From the NCBI GenBank assembly GCA_022836615.1, contig MU405367.1:1-64000 (forward strand): a stretch of 64,000 nucleotides of DNA. The letters run 5' to 3'. The notes beneath the pieces were generated by a model that was not told the origin of the DNA, made no database searches, and was given only the letters and a program-made list of their open reading frames with translations. Within the stretch, counting starts at the first letter, position 1. Every line of letters starts with the position of its first letter. Made by a program: the position numbers and the translations under genes. This document shows positions 35,725 through 46,657 of this stretch, piece after piece. The DNA comes from Annulohypoxylon bovei var. microspora (lineage: Eukaryota > Ascomycota > Sordariomycetes > Xylariales > Hypoxylaceae).

Positions 35725-38386
35725 ATGCGGTTCCAGACGTTCCTTTCGGGTGTAATCGCCCTCGCTTTGAGTGTAAATGCTTACTGGCTTGAAGACGTAA
35801 CTCGTAAGAGTCTTCCGAGAATGCCTTAAGGAGCTACTAGCTAACTCCGTGACAGACCAAGGTGTCGCACCTTTTGGAGGCGATGGATACACAGTTTTCC
35901 GTAACGTGAAGGACTTTGGTGCCAAAGGTCGGCAGCTATAATCCACAGAAATCCCAACAACTTATGATAACTGATACTTGGTATAGGTGATGGAGTGACA
36001 GACGATACGGCTGCTATCACCCAGGCTATGAACACGCCTGACAACAGGTGCTTGCAAGGATGTGTAAGTTATACTCTGACAACATCATGAACTTTTGCCC
36101 TGAATGTTACATGTATTAATAATTATTAGGCCTCCTCTACGACGAAACCGGCAGTTGTCTACTTCCCATCGGGAACCTACTTGATCTCGTCGTCTATTGT
36201 TCCTCCTTACTTTACCCAGATGATTGGTGACCCGACCAATCGCCCTGTATTAAAGGCTACCAGCAACTTCCAAGGCTTTGGTTTGATTGATGGCAACCCG
36301 TACTACACCGAGAACTTGAATTGGGTATCGACCAATGTGTTCTACCGCCAAGTACGAAACTTCGTCATCGATACTACCGGCGTCGCGCCAGGCACCGCGG
36401 CAACCGGCATGCACTGGCCGACTTCCCAGGCAACTAGTATTATCAATGTCGAGTTCAACATGCCTACGGACCCAAGCGTCGTCCACGTCGGTCTATTCAT
36501 TGAGAGTGGTTAGTATCATATAAAGAAAACCTGGCGTATCCTAGGTACTTATACTGACTTCCTTAGGTTCTGGCGGTTTCATGAGCGACTTGACTTTCAA
36601 CGGAGGCGCTACAGGAGCATCTATGGGCAACCAGCAGTATACTATGAGGAACTTGACCTTCAACGACGCTCAGACAGCTATCATTCAACTCTGGAGCTGG
36701 GGATGGACCTACATTGGGCTCAACATCAACAACTGTCAGAAGGGAATCAACATCACCGCTGGCGGCTCGACTGCGCTTAACGTGGGCTCGATCACAGTTA
36801 TCGACAGTACATTCAAGGATACCCCAGTTGGTATCACTACCGCGTGGCAAACCGGGGCTAAGCCGGATACGGCAGCAAGCATGATCATAGAGAACCTGAA
36901 TCTCCAGAACGTCCCCGTTGCAGTTGAGGGCCCCGGCAGTACGACGGTACTCGAAGGAGGCACGACGACGATTGCCGGATGGGGACAGGGTCACCAATAC
37001 ACACCCGATGGTCCTAACACGTTCCAAGGATCCATCACCCCTAACAGCCGACCTACCGCTCTTCAAGCCGACAGCGTGTTTTACTCTCGATCAAAGCCTC
37101 AGTATGAGTCCCTTACTGCGTCTGATATCGTGAGCGCCCGAAGCTCTGGTGCTAAGGGTGATGCTACAACCGACGATGTAAGTTCATATTCGCCCCGAAT
37201 TCTAAGAGATTCTGTTAACAAGTGAAAAGACCGCAGCACTTCAATCTGCCATCAATAGCGCGGCTTCCGGCGGAAAGGTTCTCTTCCTCGACTACGGTAT
37301 CTACAAAGTCACCGACACTTTAAGCATCCCGACAGGTGCAAAGATCTTTGGAGAAGGCTACCCTATTATCGTAGCGAGCGGCAGTAACTTCGGCGACATG
37401 AGCAACCCGAAACCTCTGCTGCAAGTCGGAGCCAAATCAGGCGATGCTGGTCAGGTAGAGCTCACGGACTTTGTCGTGGGAACTCAGGGAGCCGCTCCAG
37501 GTGCTACTCTTATCGAGTGGAACCTAGCTTCGACAGCTGACACGCCTAGTGGGATGTGGGATGTCCACGCGAGAGTTGGTGGATTCCAGGGCTCGGACTT
37601 CCAGGTTGCCCAATGCCCGAAGGACCCTGGCTCTAGCACTGTGAACACGGACTGCATCGGGGCTTACATGTTGATGCACGTCACACCACTGGCGACTAAC
37701 TTGTACATGGAGAACACATGGTTATGGACGGCCGACCACGATATCGAGGATTCTACCAACACGCAAATCACCGTATATTCTGGAAGGGGTCTTTACATCG
37801 AGTCGACTGTCGGTAACTTCTGGCTCGTCGGTACCGCCGTCGAGCACAACAACCTCTACAACTACCAATTTGCCAATACGAAGAACATCTTCGCCAGCAT
37901 GCTCCAGACCGAGACGCCATACTACCAGCCCATGCCCGATGCCACCACGCCCTTCCCCGTGGTCACAGACCTAAATGATCCCGACTTCAAGACTTCTTGC
38001 TCTGGCGTCTCAGGAAACTGCGCCAACGCATGGGGTCTGAGGATCATCGATTCCACGGACATCTACATTTACGGTGCTGGTCATTACTCATTCTTCGATA
38101 ACTACAGTACTAGTAAGTTCTCGGTCCCCTTCTCGCCTCTGTTCATTTTTAGAACCACGTCCGTGCTGACTTTTTTACTCTCCTAGCTTGCTCCACGGTA
38201 GACGCAGGCGAGAACTGCCAAGCTCGGATCGTCTCGATCGAGGGCTCGACCTCCAACGTCAACATCTACGCCCTCAACACGATCGGCTCGCTGAGCATGA
38301 TCGACCAGGACGGCACGAGCTTGGCGAAGTGGCAGGACAACGAGAACGTGTTCCCGGCCAACGTCATGCTGTTCAGGACAGGTTAG
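35725..38386 (+). CDS. Secreted GH55 exo-beta-1,3-glucanase
   Basis: Exons 35725-35803, 35856-35927, 35987-36063, 36130-36508, 36567-37177, 37230-38112 and 38187-38386 give 766 aa, phases consistent. Signal peptide MRFQTFLSGVIALALSVNA precedes YWLEDVTHQGVAPFGGDGYTVFRNVKDFGAKGDGVTDDTAAI, the GH55 N-terminal beta-helix start. The second helix repeats it as SSGAKGDATTDDTAALQSAINSA after intron 5, the two-lobed architecture of the family. Further marks: NLYMENTWLWTADHDIED, AVEHNNLYNYQF, ETPYYQPMP. GH55 enzymes release glucose or oligomers from beta-1,3-glucan outside the cell. The last exon (TCSTVDAGENCQARI...VMLFRTG) completes the usual length. Intact. Confidence 0.94.
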
Positions 38387-38643
38387 GACCCGTCCGAACG
38401 GTCATTTCGCTCGGCAGGAGCTTCGTCCCTGCGTGGTTATCGGGTCTACGGTGGAAACGAGTATAGGTTCACGGGGCATATCACGGGTCTTGCATATTTT
38501 TCGCTGTATATCTTTTCGCTTCTTGCGTAAATACTTTCCTGTACATAGTAGGTGAATTCTGTGCATGAACTGAATTTAACATTCTGAATATTTTCTAAAA
38601 ATATCCTCTGCACTCTCTGCACGTATGTGTGTGTGAACCTTGC

Positions 38644-39724
38644 TCAGCCGCTCAGCGAATACCCTACCTCGCCGCTTTCTCGCCCTAATTTCACCAACCG
38701 CGCCCGCATCCCTTCGGCCCTGGCCCTGTGCCCCTCGGCCAATCCGCTGAAATCGCATCCATCCACCCACTGCAATTTCCTAAGTCAGCAGATCTTGCCT
38801 GGTTCTAGAAGGTGCAGATAAATATGAGGAACAACGTTGGATATGCGAGGTCTCTCGGTCCGCGAGATCTTCATTGACAGTATGTACCTACTACTAGTTG
38901 CAAGGACTAGTTGCAAGGAGCCGATAAGGAAAGAAACGAAGACGGGAAAGTTTCAAGATACTACTCACGCTTCCGACGGCATGTTGCAGCACGTTCCTAG
39001 CCCTCAGCCTACCGCCGGCCACATGCCCGACGGAGCCGTGCAGGCTCAGGCGCTCGCGGGTACCACTATATCGGCCTCGGTGCAAGATATTATTATTGTA
39101 GAACACGACATCCCCAGCGTCAAGCCTCACGACCAGCTGCCCGGGCATCTCCGGCTCTAACGGGTCCGCAGTCCTCTCCCACTCCGTCCGCGCCCGCGCG
39201 TGCGACCCCGGCACCACGACCAAGCTCTCGTCGCCATCGCACAGCGCGAGATTCCACTGCGCGTGCCACGCGGGCTCGCGCAACCTCTCTACCTCCTCGT
39301 CCGCGCTCGCGTCCGCCGGGATGTCGTCGCGGTGCCAGCGCAGCGCGTAGTCCGCGCCGTCGGACGGCCGCACGAGCAGGTTGTACAGCTCCATGACGAG
39401 CGCGTCGTCGCCGCACGGCCCCAGCAGCTCCTTGGCCGGGCCCAGCACCTCGTCGCCGAAGTAGCTCGCGGCGAACGTCGCAGAGTCCGGCAGCGCCGGG
39501 TGCAGCAGGTGCTGCACCCCCCAGATCCCGACGCCCGCCGCCCGGGTCCACGGCGGGAACTGCTTGCCCACGGTGCGCACGTGCGGCCACGACCCCGCGG
39601 TCGCGAGCGCGGTCGTGCGCTCGGCCGCCGAGCGCAGCTGGGTCAGCTGCGGGGCGCTGAGGATCCCGCGGAGCACGACGAAGCCGTCTTTGTCTAGCTG
39701 CGAGCGCAGCGTCGAGGTGGGCAT
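38644..39724 (-). CDS. Phytanoyl-CoA dioxygenase (PhyH)-like Fe(II)/2-oxoglutarate oxygenase
   Basis: Exons 39724-38969 and 38769-38644 give 293 aa. The 199-nt intron (GTGAGT...TTGCAG) is long for this window; its removal restores the family C-terminus WVDGCDF...RARAEGMRARLVKLGRESG..VGYSLSG. Iron ligands: His131 and Asp133 (HRDD) and His215 (NNNILHRGRY), with the 2-oxoglutarate Arg shortly after. Residues 10-25 (LDKDGFVVLRGILS) are the typical PhyH entry. A small-molecule hydroxylase is expected, substrate unknown. The first exon is strikingly GC-rich compared with its neighbours, so long spurious ORFs open on the other frames. The intron carries a 13-bp tandem duplication (38893-38918). Confidence 0.9.
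38893..38918. repeat. 13-bp exact tandem duplication inside intron
   Basis: ACTAGTTGCAAGG occurs twice head to tail within the intron of the PhyH-like gene. It is the kind of short duplication left by slippage or transposon excision. Confidence 0.8.
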
Positions 39725-40568
39725 CTTGGAGGGCGCTGGGGAGGTGGGTACCTAGGTAGGACAGAGGGCCTCGTGGCTTTGGGGGGTTACCTGACTCCTC
39801 CAAGTGTGACGTCCGGTAATTGCGTGCGTAACGTCGTCTTGGGCGAGAAAGTACCTATGTGTCCGGGTCAACCTTAAGCGGACTCCCGTATACCCTCGTG
39901 GATGTGTAGACTCGGCAACGTCCCAGGAATTGGAGGTTGTTAACCTGGATACCTGGAATTAGACCGAAATCTGTAGTTGTGATACCGTCTGGTGATGGAG
40001 CTGTGGTAGAATTAAGCAGCTGCTAAGTTACGTGACCGGCATCTTAGCGCGACGTCGTCGATCTTTGCCTCGATGAATGGTTTGTCTGGTGCTGGTGATA
40101 GGTGATAATGATGGTGGAGGTGGAGATGATCTCATTAAGCTGCGGGGTCGCCCGTGCAAATGATACAACGCAGCAACGTTGCGCGCGATCGGTTCGATTC
40201 TGGGCTGTCATGTACCTACCGCTTAGTGGGGAAGTGAATGAATAGGGGTACTGTGTATCAGTGTGTACGCCTCCCTGCCCAGCGAGAGGGTTAGGTATTA
40301 TCAAAATAATTTGTCTTCTTCTTCTATAATCTATATCGGGTATCATATATGATTGTTTCGACTCATATTATATACCTACTCATTTTACTCATTTTAATGG
40401 TATATGAAAGCCTGTATATGAGTATCCATCAACGAAAAGACTGGTGAAACCGGAAACACAATCGAGCCCCTACGCCGTCGCTCATAAAAAGTGGAAACAA
40501 AGAGCCCGCCGCCCGTTTATATAGTTCCATCATACCATCGGACGTAAAACATGAAACCAGTACATATT
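39725..40568. other. Intergenic, nothing supported
   Basis: Promoter of the PhyH-like gene and 3' flank of the membrane protein gene. ACCTAGGTAGG near 39750, just upstream of the PhyH-like start. No gene seen. Confidence 0.5.
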
Positions 40569-41896
40569 CTACATACCCATCCCCGAGTCCTTCATATGCT
40601 GTGCTCGCGTTTCGCCTTTGACGTATTCGCTGAGTCGCATATCGTTAGACTCGTTGCCGTGCCCATCCATGAACTGTCCCCGGGACTGTCCGGGCGAATA
40701 CGGTGGCAGCGATTGAATGCCAGGTTGAAGTCGGTGTCCATAGCCATCGGTTACCATAGCTGCCTCTGCGGAATGGTCTATCATTAAACCCCCCATAGAC
40801 GTGTCCAGCATGCCAGGGGTGTTGGTCATAAATGACCTGCGGTGGTGTGTGGCCGGTGATATAGGCGATACTTGAGAGATCGGGGATGCGGCAGAAACAG
40901 GTGAGACAGGAAGCGGCTGCAATTGCGCTTGTTCGCGAAACGTCGGGCTCCTGTGAACATCACTAGAAGGCCTAAATCCCTGGGTCTGTAATGATGTACC
41001 AGTCCTCGAGGATGGTGTAAGTATTCCTTCGTCGTTAGATGGCTCCGCGTTTTCCAAGTCCCTACTAATGTTGGGGCTTTGAATTTTAGATCTTATGTCG
41101 TCGAACTGATAAACATTGCCCGTTGAGGTAAATAGCGGATCTTTCTGGCCGTGATTCCAGCGTTGTTCAAAGATTCGCAAGACCCCAAGGGTTACCGTTA
41201 GCATGTAAGTGAATCTGGAAATACTATTAGTGAGAATACATGTAAAAGACTACAGATATCGCACATTAATGCCGCAGCGATGAAATAGAAACTTCGTTCT
41301 AGACCACAGTATCTGTCAAGGACCCCTTTCATATCTCCATTGCCAAATCGTATCGTGCTATACCCCTTGGGTGGATTATTATCGGCATCACCATTTTCGC
41401 CTATTTTAAGTAAGTACTATGGCGTGAGCAAAGAGGACTGTTGGGTTATTACTATCACTCCGAGTTAATCCGTAGCAATCCGTAGGGAGTCCCGCGCGAG
41501 CCAGTACGGTTATGACCGCGATCATCATTCCGTTGAACACCACGTCGCTAGCGACAAAGGTTATGATTAATGGGGTGCTAGACCTCCTTCGCGAGACCCC
41601 AGAATGTTGAAATAGTAATACAATGCTTGAATAGATGAACGCAAGGCAGACCTAGAAGTCGTCTAGTTAAAAAACACGATCGGGAGTCGGTTTAACGAAT
41701 GGCTTTTACGAACCATCATTTCTAAGCAAGACATGCTAGTCGTGAGACCGAGGTGATTGACGTGAATGTATACCATAAGAAAACCGTTCATCACAGCGGT
41801 TACAAGCGCAGCCGACGCCTGTAACAGCCTAGCAAACAGAAGACATCTCGATAAGCTCCATCTTGTCGATGCCCAGTTTAACAGGTCCCTTGCCAT
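40569..41896 (-). CDS. Four-TM membrane protein, MARVEL-like, with long cytosolic tail
   Basis: Exons 41896-41714, 41651-41453, 41400-41265 and 41214-40569 give 387 aa, all phases consistent (donor of intron 1 is GTTCGT, unusual). Predicted membrane segments: about 23-46 (LLQASAALVTAVMNGFLMVY), 62-76 (VCLAFIYSSIVLLF), 88-114 (LIITFVASDVVFNGMMIAV) and 160-185 (FYFIAAALIFTYMLTVTLGV). Between TM3 and TM4 is a loop with Cys residues (TDCYGLTR, DRYCGLERS), common in fungal MARVEL-type proteins. The last 200 residues are a disordered Ser/Pro tail (SPVSAASPISQVSPISPA). Function unknown; plasma-membrane organisation is a guess. The start could be the in-frame ATG at 42001, or lie in an unseen upstream exon. 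Confidence 0.72.
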
Positions 41897-42924
41897 TCTA
41901 GGGCTAGAAGCTGTTTTCGCTGGTTGTTCGTTCGGTATGATCCGAAGACACCAGTAAATCTCCTGTAAGAACTGAGGATGCGAGCGCAAAATATGTTTCA
42001 AGATGTAGGAAACATCTATGTGGATAAAGAATGTTTGGTGGATAGGTATTTCTGGTCTCGGTAATCGGAATGAGGCTATGCCTTATTGTAACTGCAACCC
42101 GCACAGTATGCAGCCTAGCTAATATTGCTGTAGGCTAGCTGATCATCGCCGGCACGTCAGAGCTATTTAAAGAATGGCTTGTCACCAGCTTTACTGCTAC
42201 AGTGGCAACTATTAATTTCAAAGCTCCTTGGCGCACGCTTGCCAATAACACCAACTACAAGTAGTAGCAGACACGATGTAATCTTTCAAGTTAGGGCTGT
42301 CAGATTTGCAGTCACTTTGAAGCACCTTAACGCTGGAAATATTACGGAGATGCTGGAATTCGACGGGCTGACAGGTGAGGTCAAAGTTGGGTTAGTGATA
42401 AAGTGATAGACCTGCAGGATTAGACAATAAAAAATCAACACAATGCATGCACCGCCTCCCCGAAGATCCACTCAGCGCAACCCAAACGAGGCAAAGAATT
42501 CTAAATGAGCAGAATGAGGTGCAGAAGGATTCAAGACGGGCCAAGATAAGAACGACTGGCTACTGGTTGCCATTGGTGTCTAGCCCGATACTGTCTCCCA
42601 CGTCCAATCGAGGAAGGCAACACAGCAGCCTCAATATAAGTTCTGCATTGAGCGCAGCAATACCCACAACATTGAATGCTCGTCATCTTTGGGGGTCGTA
42701 CAATGATGAGCAGGCGATGATATGGCGTCACGCTAGTGGCTTTCACGATATGTGTGCGGATGAACGTACATAGGAGATCGGTGTGGTGTGTAAGGAAGCG
42801 CACAACAGGCGCGGACCACAAGATGATGCTGCTAACACCTGTAACCATTTGACACAATCTGGGGGAGATATGGGAGTCTCTGACAGGGAAATTAGCAATA
42901 GGCAGACTCAGCCGCAATCGCACC
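41897..42924. other. Intergenic / uncertain 5' end of the membrane protein gene
   Basis: No separate gene is supported. ORFs at 42447-42773 (+) and 42531-42989 (-) lack family features. 42925 is the stop of EFM7, transcribed in the same direction as the membrane protein gene. Confidence 0.45.
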
Positions 42925-43704
42925 CTATGTGCACTTCTCATCTGGCCAACGCAACGTGAAGCAGGTGACAGTCTTCCGAACTTCCTCATCGCCCGGGTCG
43001 TTCTCGAACATAGCCTTATCCATCTTCTCTTCTAGAATTTTCTCAACTAGGAAACCCTTCTCCCGCGCGATATCGAAAAACGCCAGGTCCATGTGCTGCA
43101 GCCAAGGTCGGTAACTTGTGAAGCATACGAAGGCTGTGCTCGTCTTCTTTCGGCTCATTGTGGCTTCGATCGTAGAAATCATGTTTCTATGCTCGGAATG
43201 CCTAAAGAGCAGATCGGCCAAGATAAGCACGTCAAACCTGTCCCTCTCGGTAGACTCGAGATGCGCCAACAAATGAGTCGGGTCAGCCCCCCACACGTAT
43301 CCATCGGCGATTATTGGTGAGTTCTCGGCATCACCATCCATAACTGGTATGAGTTCGCAGCCAAGGATATTCTTCTTCATATTGGCAACTAGGTCCGGGT
43401 CGGGAAAGTCCGTGACTACGACCTTTTCGGCCCCCAAGATAGCACATACAATGCTGGGAAGCCCGGCCCCGGCTCCGAGCTCAAGGACAGTCCGGCCTTT
43501 AACCTCGGATATATGAGTCTCGAAGTACTTGGAGATGATGCGACCGCCATTCCATAGATGATGAGCTTCTAACGGGCTGTGCCCCACCAGATGAAGTGTG
43601 ATGGTTTTGCCAGACTGCGAAGTGTAGACCTGGGAGGTCGGCGGTGGCGACGGAGGATAATAATCATCCGGTTCTTGAAAGAACCCTGCCGTGTCGGGTT
43701 CCAT
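42925..43704 (-). CDS. EFM7: Protein N-terminal and lysine N-methyltransferase EFM7/NNT1
   Basis: Single-exon ORF of 259 aa. The opening FFQEPDDYYPPSPPPTSQVY, then ITLHLVGHSPLEAHHLWNGG and the SAM-binding motif I VLELGAGAGLPSIV (residues 73-86), match the Efm7/Nnt1 branch of the Methyltransf_16 family. Later marks are DVLILADLLFRHSEHRNM (post-motif II region) and FVCFTSYRP. In yeast this enzyme methylates the N-terminal Gly and adjacent Lys of elongation factor eEF1A in the cytosol. Length is standard, the start is the first ATG, and no introns or defects are seen. It was once named for nicotinamide methylation, which is not its established activity. Confidence 0.92.
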   Translation of the reverse strand: MEPDTAGFFQEPDDYYPPSPPPTSQVYTSQSGKTITLHLVGHSPLEAHHLWNGGRIISKYFETHISEVKGRTVLELGAGAGLPSIVCAILGAEKVVVTDFPDPDLVANMKKNILGCELIPVMDGDAENSPIIADGYVWGADPTHLLAHLESTERDRFDVLILADLLFRHSEHRNMISTIEATMSRKKTSTAFVCFTSYRPWLQHMDLAFFDIAREKGFLVEKILEEKMDKAMFENDPGDEEVRKTVTCFTLRWPDEKCT

Positions 43705-44800
43705 GGAGCTGGGTTGGTCAGGTACCTAATTAGAATTCTTAATGAATTGGAAGTTTCTGTTGAAAAATCTAGCACTACGAAAATACTTCCGCTCCAGTAT
43801 TCATCCAAATTAAAGATTGATACCCACATAGTGTGTTTATATATACACTGTAGTAGCGCACTGTATTGTTCCCTAACGCATCGGTTAGTAAGCCATTATT
43901 TCATAGGAGATAATGATGGAGGGGATGGTGGACGATAGCCCCATCAACTAGGAGCACAACGCAATTTGCAGATTCGGTGTGCAGGTACATGAGGGGCTAT
44001 CCTCTGTAGAAGATATATGCATGAGTTTCTGCAAGTAATTCATCCAGAACTTGTACGGTATGTTTGTTTGGCTGCTATGCTTGTGAGAGGGGTGCGCTTC
44101 GCCACTTGCTGTGCCGCAAAACGTATGCTCAGCCTATGGAAGCCATGTTCTCATTCCGTACGTTTTAGATAAAGTCTGGTCAGATGTCTCCTGATTATTG
44201 GACGAGTCAATAAGTTTGGATAAGGTATCACACATAAGTGAATGTGTTCCGCGAGACAGATGCCTCATCGATCACCTAGGTCAGTTAGGATAGGTTCGTA
44301 GAAAAGCGAGACGTGAGAGAAGACAGCAGTAGGGGATCAGTGAAAGTAACTGTTCGCTAAGAATAGTACCAACAAGCCAACAGCCTCATGTACAATGTCA
44401 GAGAACAAAGGAACCTTGTAAACGAAGCTCAGTTTATATTCCGTAAACCTAACCTGTCATAACTCTTTCAATGTATGTACGTAAGATCCCAGAATCTGCT
44501 GGGGTTGGTCTAGCCCTCCCTCCTCCCCGCAATGTAAGCAAGTTACATGCATCCTATTTCATTGATCCTATCTCATCGTCTCCTCGTAAAATGTTCGGAC
44601 CGGCACGTTAATCCGTCGTCCCGTCGTAGGCAGACAATTTCACTCATGGCTCCTAGGAAAGCCAAGCCTATGCATTTCCTCTGATTCACTTCTTCAATTC
44701 TAAGTTGGGTTGAGTATGATCAAGTAATTATTACTGTGTTTATTATCTAAGTGAACCGGACAAATCAGCACGTAAAGAAACAGGTATCTACTCAAGCACG
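43705..44800. other. Intergenic, nothing supported
   Basis: Divergent promoter between EFM7 (left) and QCR8 (right). No ORF with family features. CACCTAGGTCAG near 44274. Confidence 0.55.
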
Positions 44801-45343
44801 ATGCGTCCTTCACAGATTCTTCGAAGCGATGAGATCCCTATTGGCAAATATGGCCAGTAAGTCGAAAGAAACCAACTTCAACCTTGAATCCTTGATCCTG
44901 TCCGATATCAACAAGGAATCGTCATTCTTGACCATAATCTTACTTATGTAGTTATCTGAACAAGGACACCTGGGGTCATCTTGGTAAGCTGGATGTGACT
45001 GTTAAAGCTGTTTAAACAGTCTTCCGTTACCTAACATGTCTTCTACTTTTAGGTTGCGCGCAGCCACAGAAAGGAATAATCACATATCAACTCAGCGCAA
45101 ACCGCCAAAACGTTCTTGCCGGCGCTGCAAATGATGCTATATTCAACACCTGGCGTCGATTCAGTAAGCAGGTTCTATACTGGGCTCCACCATTACTCGC
45201 TGCCTACTATGCTATGGATTGGGCTATAAAGCGGTATGTTAATACTAGCAAAGAACTGCTTTGAATGTAAATATTGACGATTGAATTATAGTAATGAGTA
45301 TCTTAATAGCAAATCTGGAAGAGCTAAGACCGGTGGAAGTTAA
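44801..45343 (+). CDS. QCR8: Ubiquinol-cytochrome c reductase subunit 8 (complex III)
   Basis: Four exons: 44801-44856, 44952-44983, 45053-45233, 45292-45343, giving 106 aa with consistent phases. The protein starts MRPSQILRSDEIPIGKYG, runs through WGHLG and PQKGIITYQLSANRQN, and ends NEYLNSKSGRA. A single membrane span (about 60-80, VLYWAPPLLAAYYAMDWAI) follows FNTWRRFSKQ. This is the conserved Qcr8 layout: a small single-pass subunit of the mitochondrial bc1 complex contacting cytochrome b. Exon 2 is only 32 nt and intron 1 is 95 nt. No exon exceeds 61 codons, so the gene is not seen as a long ORF. Intact and presumably constitutive. Confidence 0.93.
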
Positions 45344-46214
45344 GAATTGAATATACTATGTAATTATTGATAACTACCTGGGTAGGTAAGTAGTTAGAAA
45401 TAGCTACTACTAGTACATTTTTTGCATATCACAACTCTTTGCAAACATAGTGTTAGTTTTTCTTGCTTGGATGCATTCTTAACTCCCTACTTAGACAGTT
45501 AAGCTAAAGTTCCTATGCATGTTGGTTACCTATGTTTAGATGTATCATAGGTACTTATTAGTTAAATCCTGCTTGCAGACAACTGCTTATCAAGGAAATA
45601 ACGTTATTGATATGTTGAACTAATGGCTCTCGAGTAACAGTGTAAGTTCAACTAGTAACTATAAAGAACATGGCCAGAGCCAAAAAAAGATGAAATTTGG
45701 AATTCCCTGCCGGGCTATCAGGGTCCCGGTAAAGGTAGTATTTACGGGCAGTAGAGGAGTGGGTATATATCCACAACTCCTTACTAAAATATACTATCAT
45801 GTGCGTGCTTGTGATACTTTAACAACGAACTACCTACGAATATTTTGTTTTCTAACCAATACCTAACTTAAACGACCTATATTTATAATACCAAACTTAA
45901 ACTGACGAATGATTAATTTACTAGCCTATTGAAAGTTGTTAGAGTCTAAGGTCGGGATACCTTCTCTCCACCTACCTACCTCCTATCTACCTACCTAGCC
46001 ATCTTTACATTTCCAATAATTTACTTATTTCTTTCATTTAGTAGAGTTAGTAGGTATATATATATATAAGCCTTGTTATAACCTTTCCAAAGTATATCAA
46101 ATCATTGGCATTGATTCTTGCATTAACAGGTATGCTATCAATGCATCAAATGAGAGCCATGGATGAGACGCTGTGTTGCAACCAAAGCTGACAAGACAAC
46201 GGTTTAAAATACAG

Positions 46215-46460
46215 TCATAGTATGGCAATTCCGTGATCCGAAGCTTCCGGGGAATAGAAAAAACCAGGTGACTCTCCAAATAATTCTGCATTGAGAAATC
46301 TGAACCTATGATCGGTGTCAGGGTTTGGGAACGCCACACGCCTGCGTATCTTGGCCCAGTATGGATGCGATGTCCTGCGGGTTACTGTCTTTTCGTAGCG
46401 AGACGCGTAATTTGCAACGATAACCAAATTGTCACGTAGTTGATAGGTGCCAGATCTCAT
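46215..46460 (-). CDS. Hypothetical short ORF, weak
   Basis: 81 codons, divergent from the O-methyltransferase gene. Part of the sequence (KIRRRVAFPNPDTDHRFRFLN, AELFGESPGFFY) looks protein-like rather than random, but there is no recognised family, signal peptide or clear exon partner. It may be a gene relic. Confidence 0.22.
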   Translation of the reverse strand: MRSGTYQLRDNLVIVANYASRYEKTVTRRTSHPYWAKIRRRVAFPNPDTDHRFRFLNAELFGESPGFFYSPEASDHGIAIL

Positions 46461-46490
46461 GCATTATGAAAGGTATGATTTATTAAGGGA

Positions 46491-46509
46491 AATGGAGCGT
46501 AGCTCCATT
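46491..46509. repeat. Short perfect hairpin upstream of the O-methyltransferase
   Basis: AATGGAGC and its reverse complement GCTCCATT flank a 3-nt loop. Position about 150 nt before the start codon would suit an operator-like protein site, but this is inference only. Confidence 0.6.
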
Positions 46510-46657
46510 CCCCGGGTGATCTATTTAAGCCCACGCTCAACTGATCGATCAGTCACCTCCACAACTATAATCTCTCGAGTCTGAAGAATACCTACACGAT
46601 ATAATTTAAATCAAGATTGAAGTACGAAATTTTTACTTGTTCACTATAGAGACCATT

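Larger units (their letters stand above)
45344..46657. other. Intergenic AT-rich spacer
   Basis: Contains (CTAC)n/(CCTA)n tracts at 45968-46000 and a TA run near 46055-46068. 46491-46509 is a hairpin (AATGGAGC, GTA, GCTCCATT) about 150 nt upstream of the O-methyltransferase start. A possible small ORF on the minus strand is listed separately. Confidence 0.5.

Noticed and set aside
39120..39803. Long Arg/Ala-rich ORFs on both strands overlapping the PhyH-like gene
   Set aside because: By-products of very high GC in the real exon; only the annotated frame has HxD...H motifs.
42531..42989. 152-codon ORF as upstream exon of the four-TM protein
   Set aside because: Overlaps the 3' end of EFM7 on the same strand and does not join in phase.
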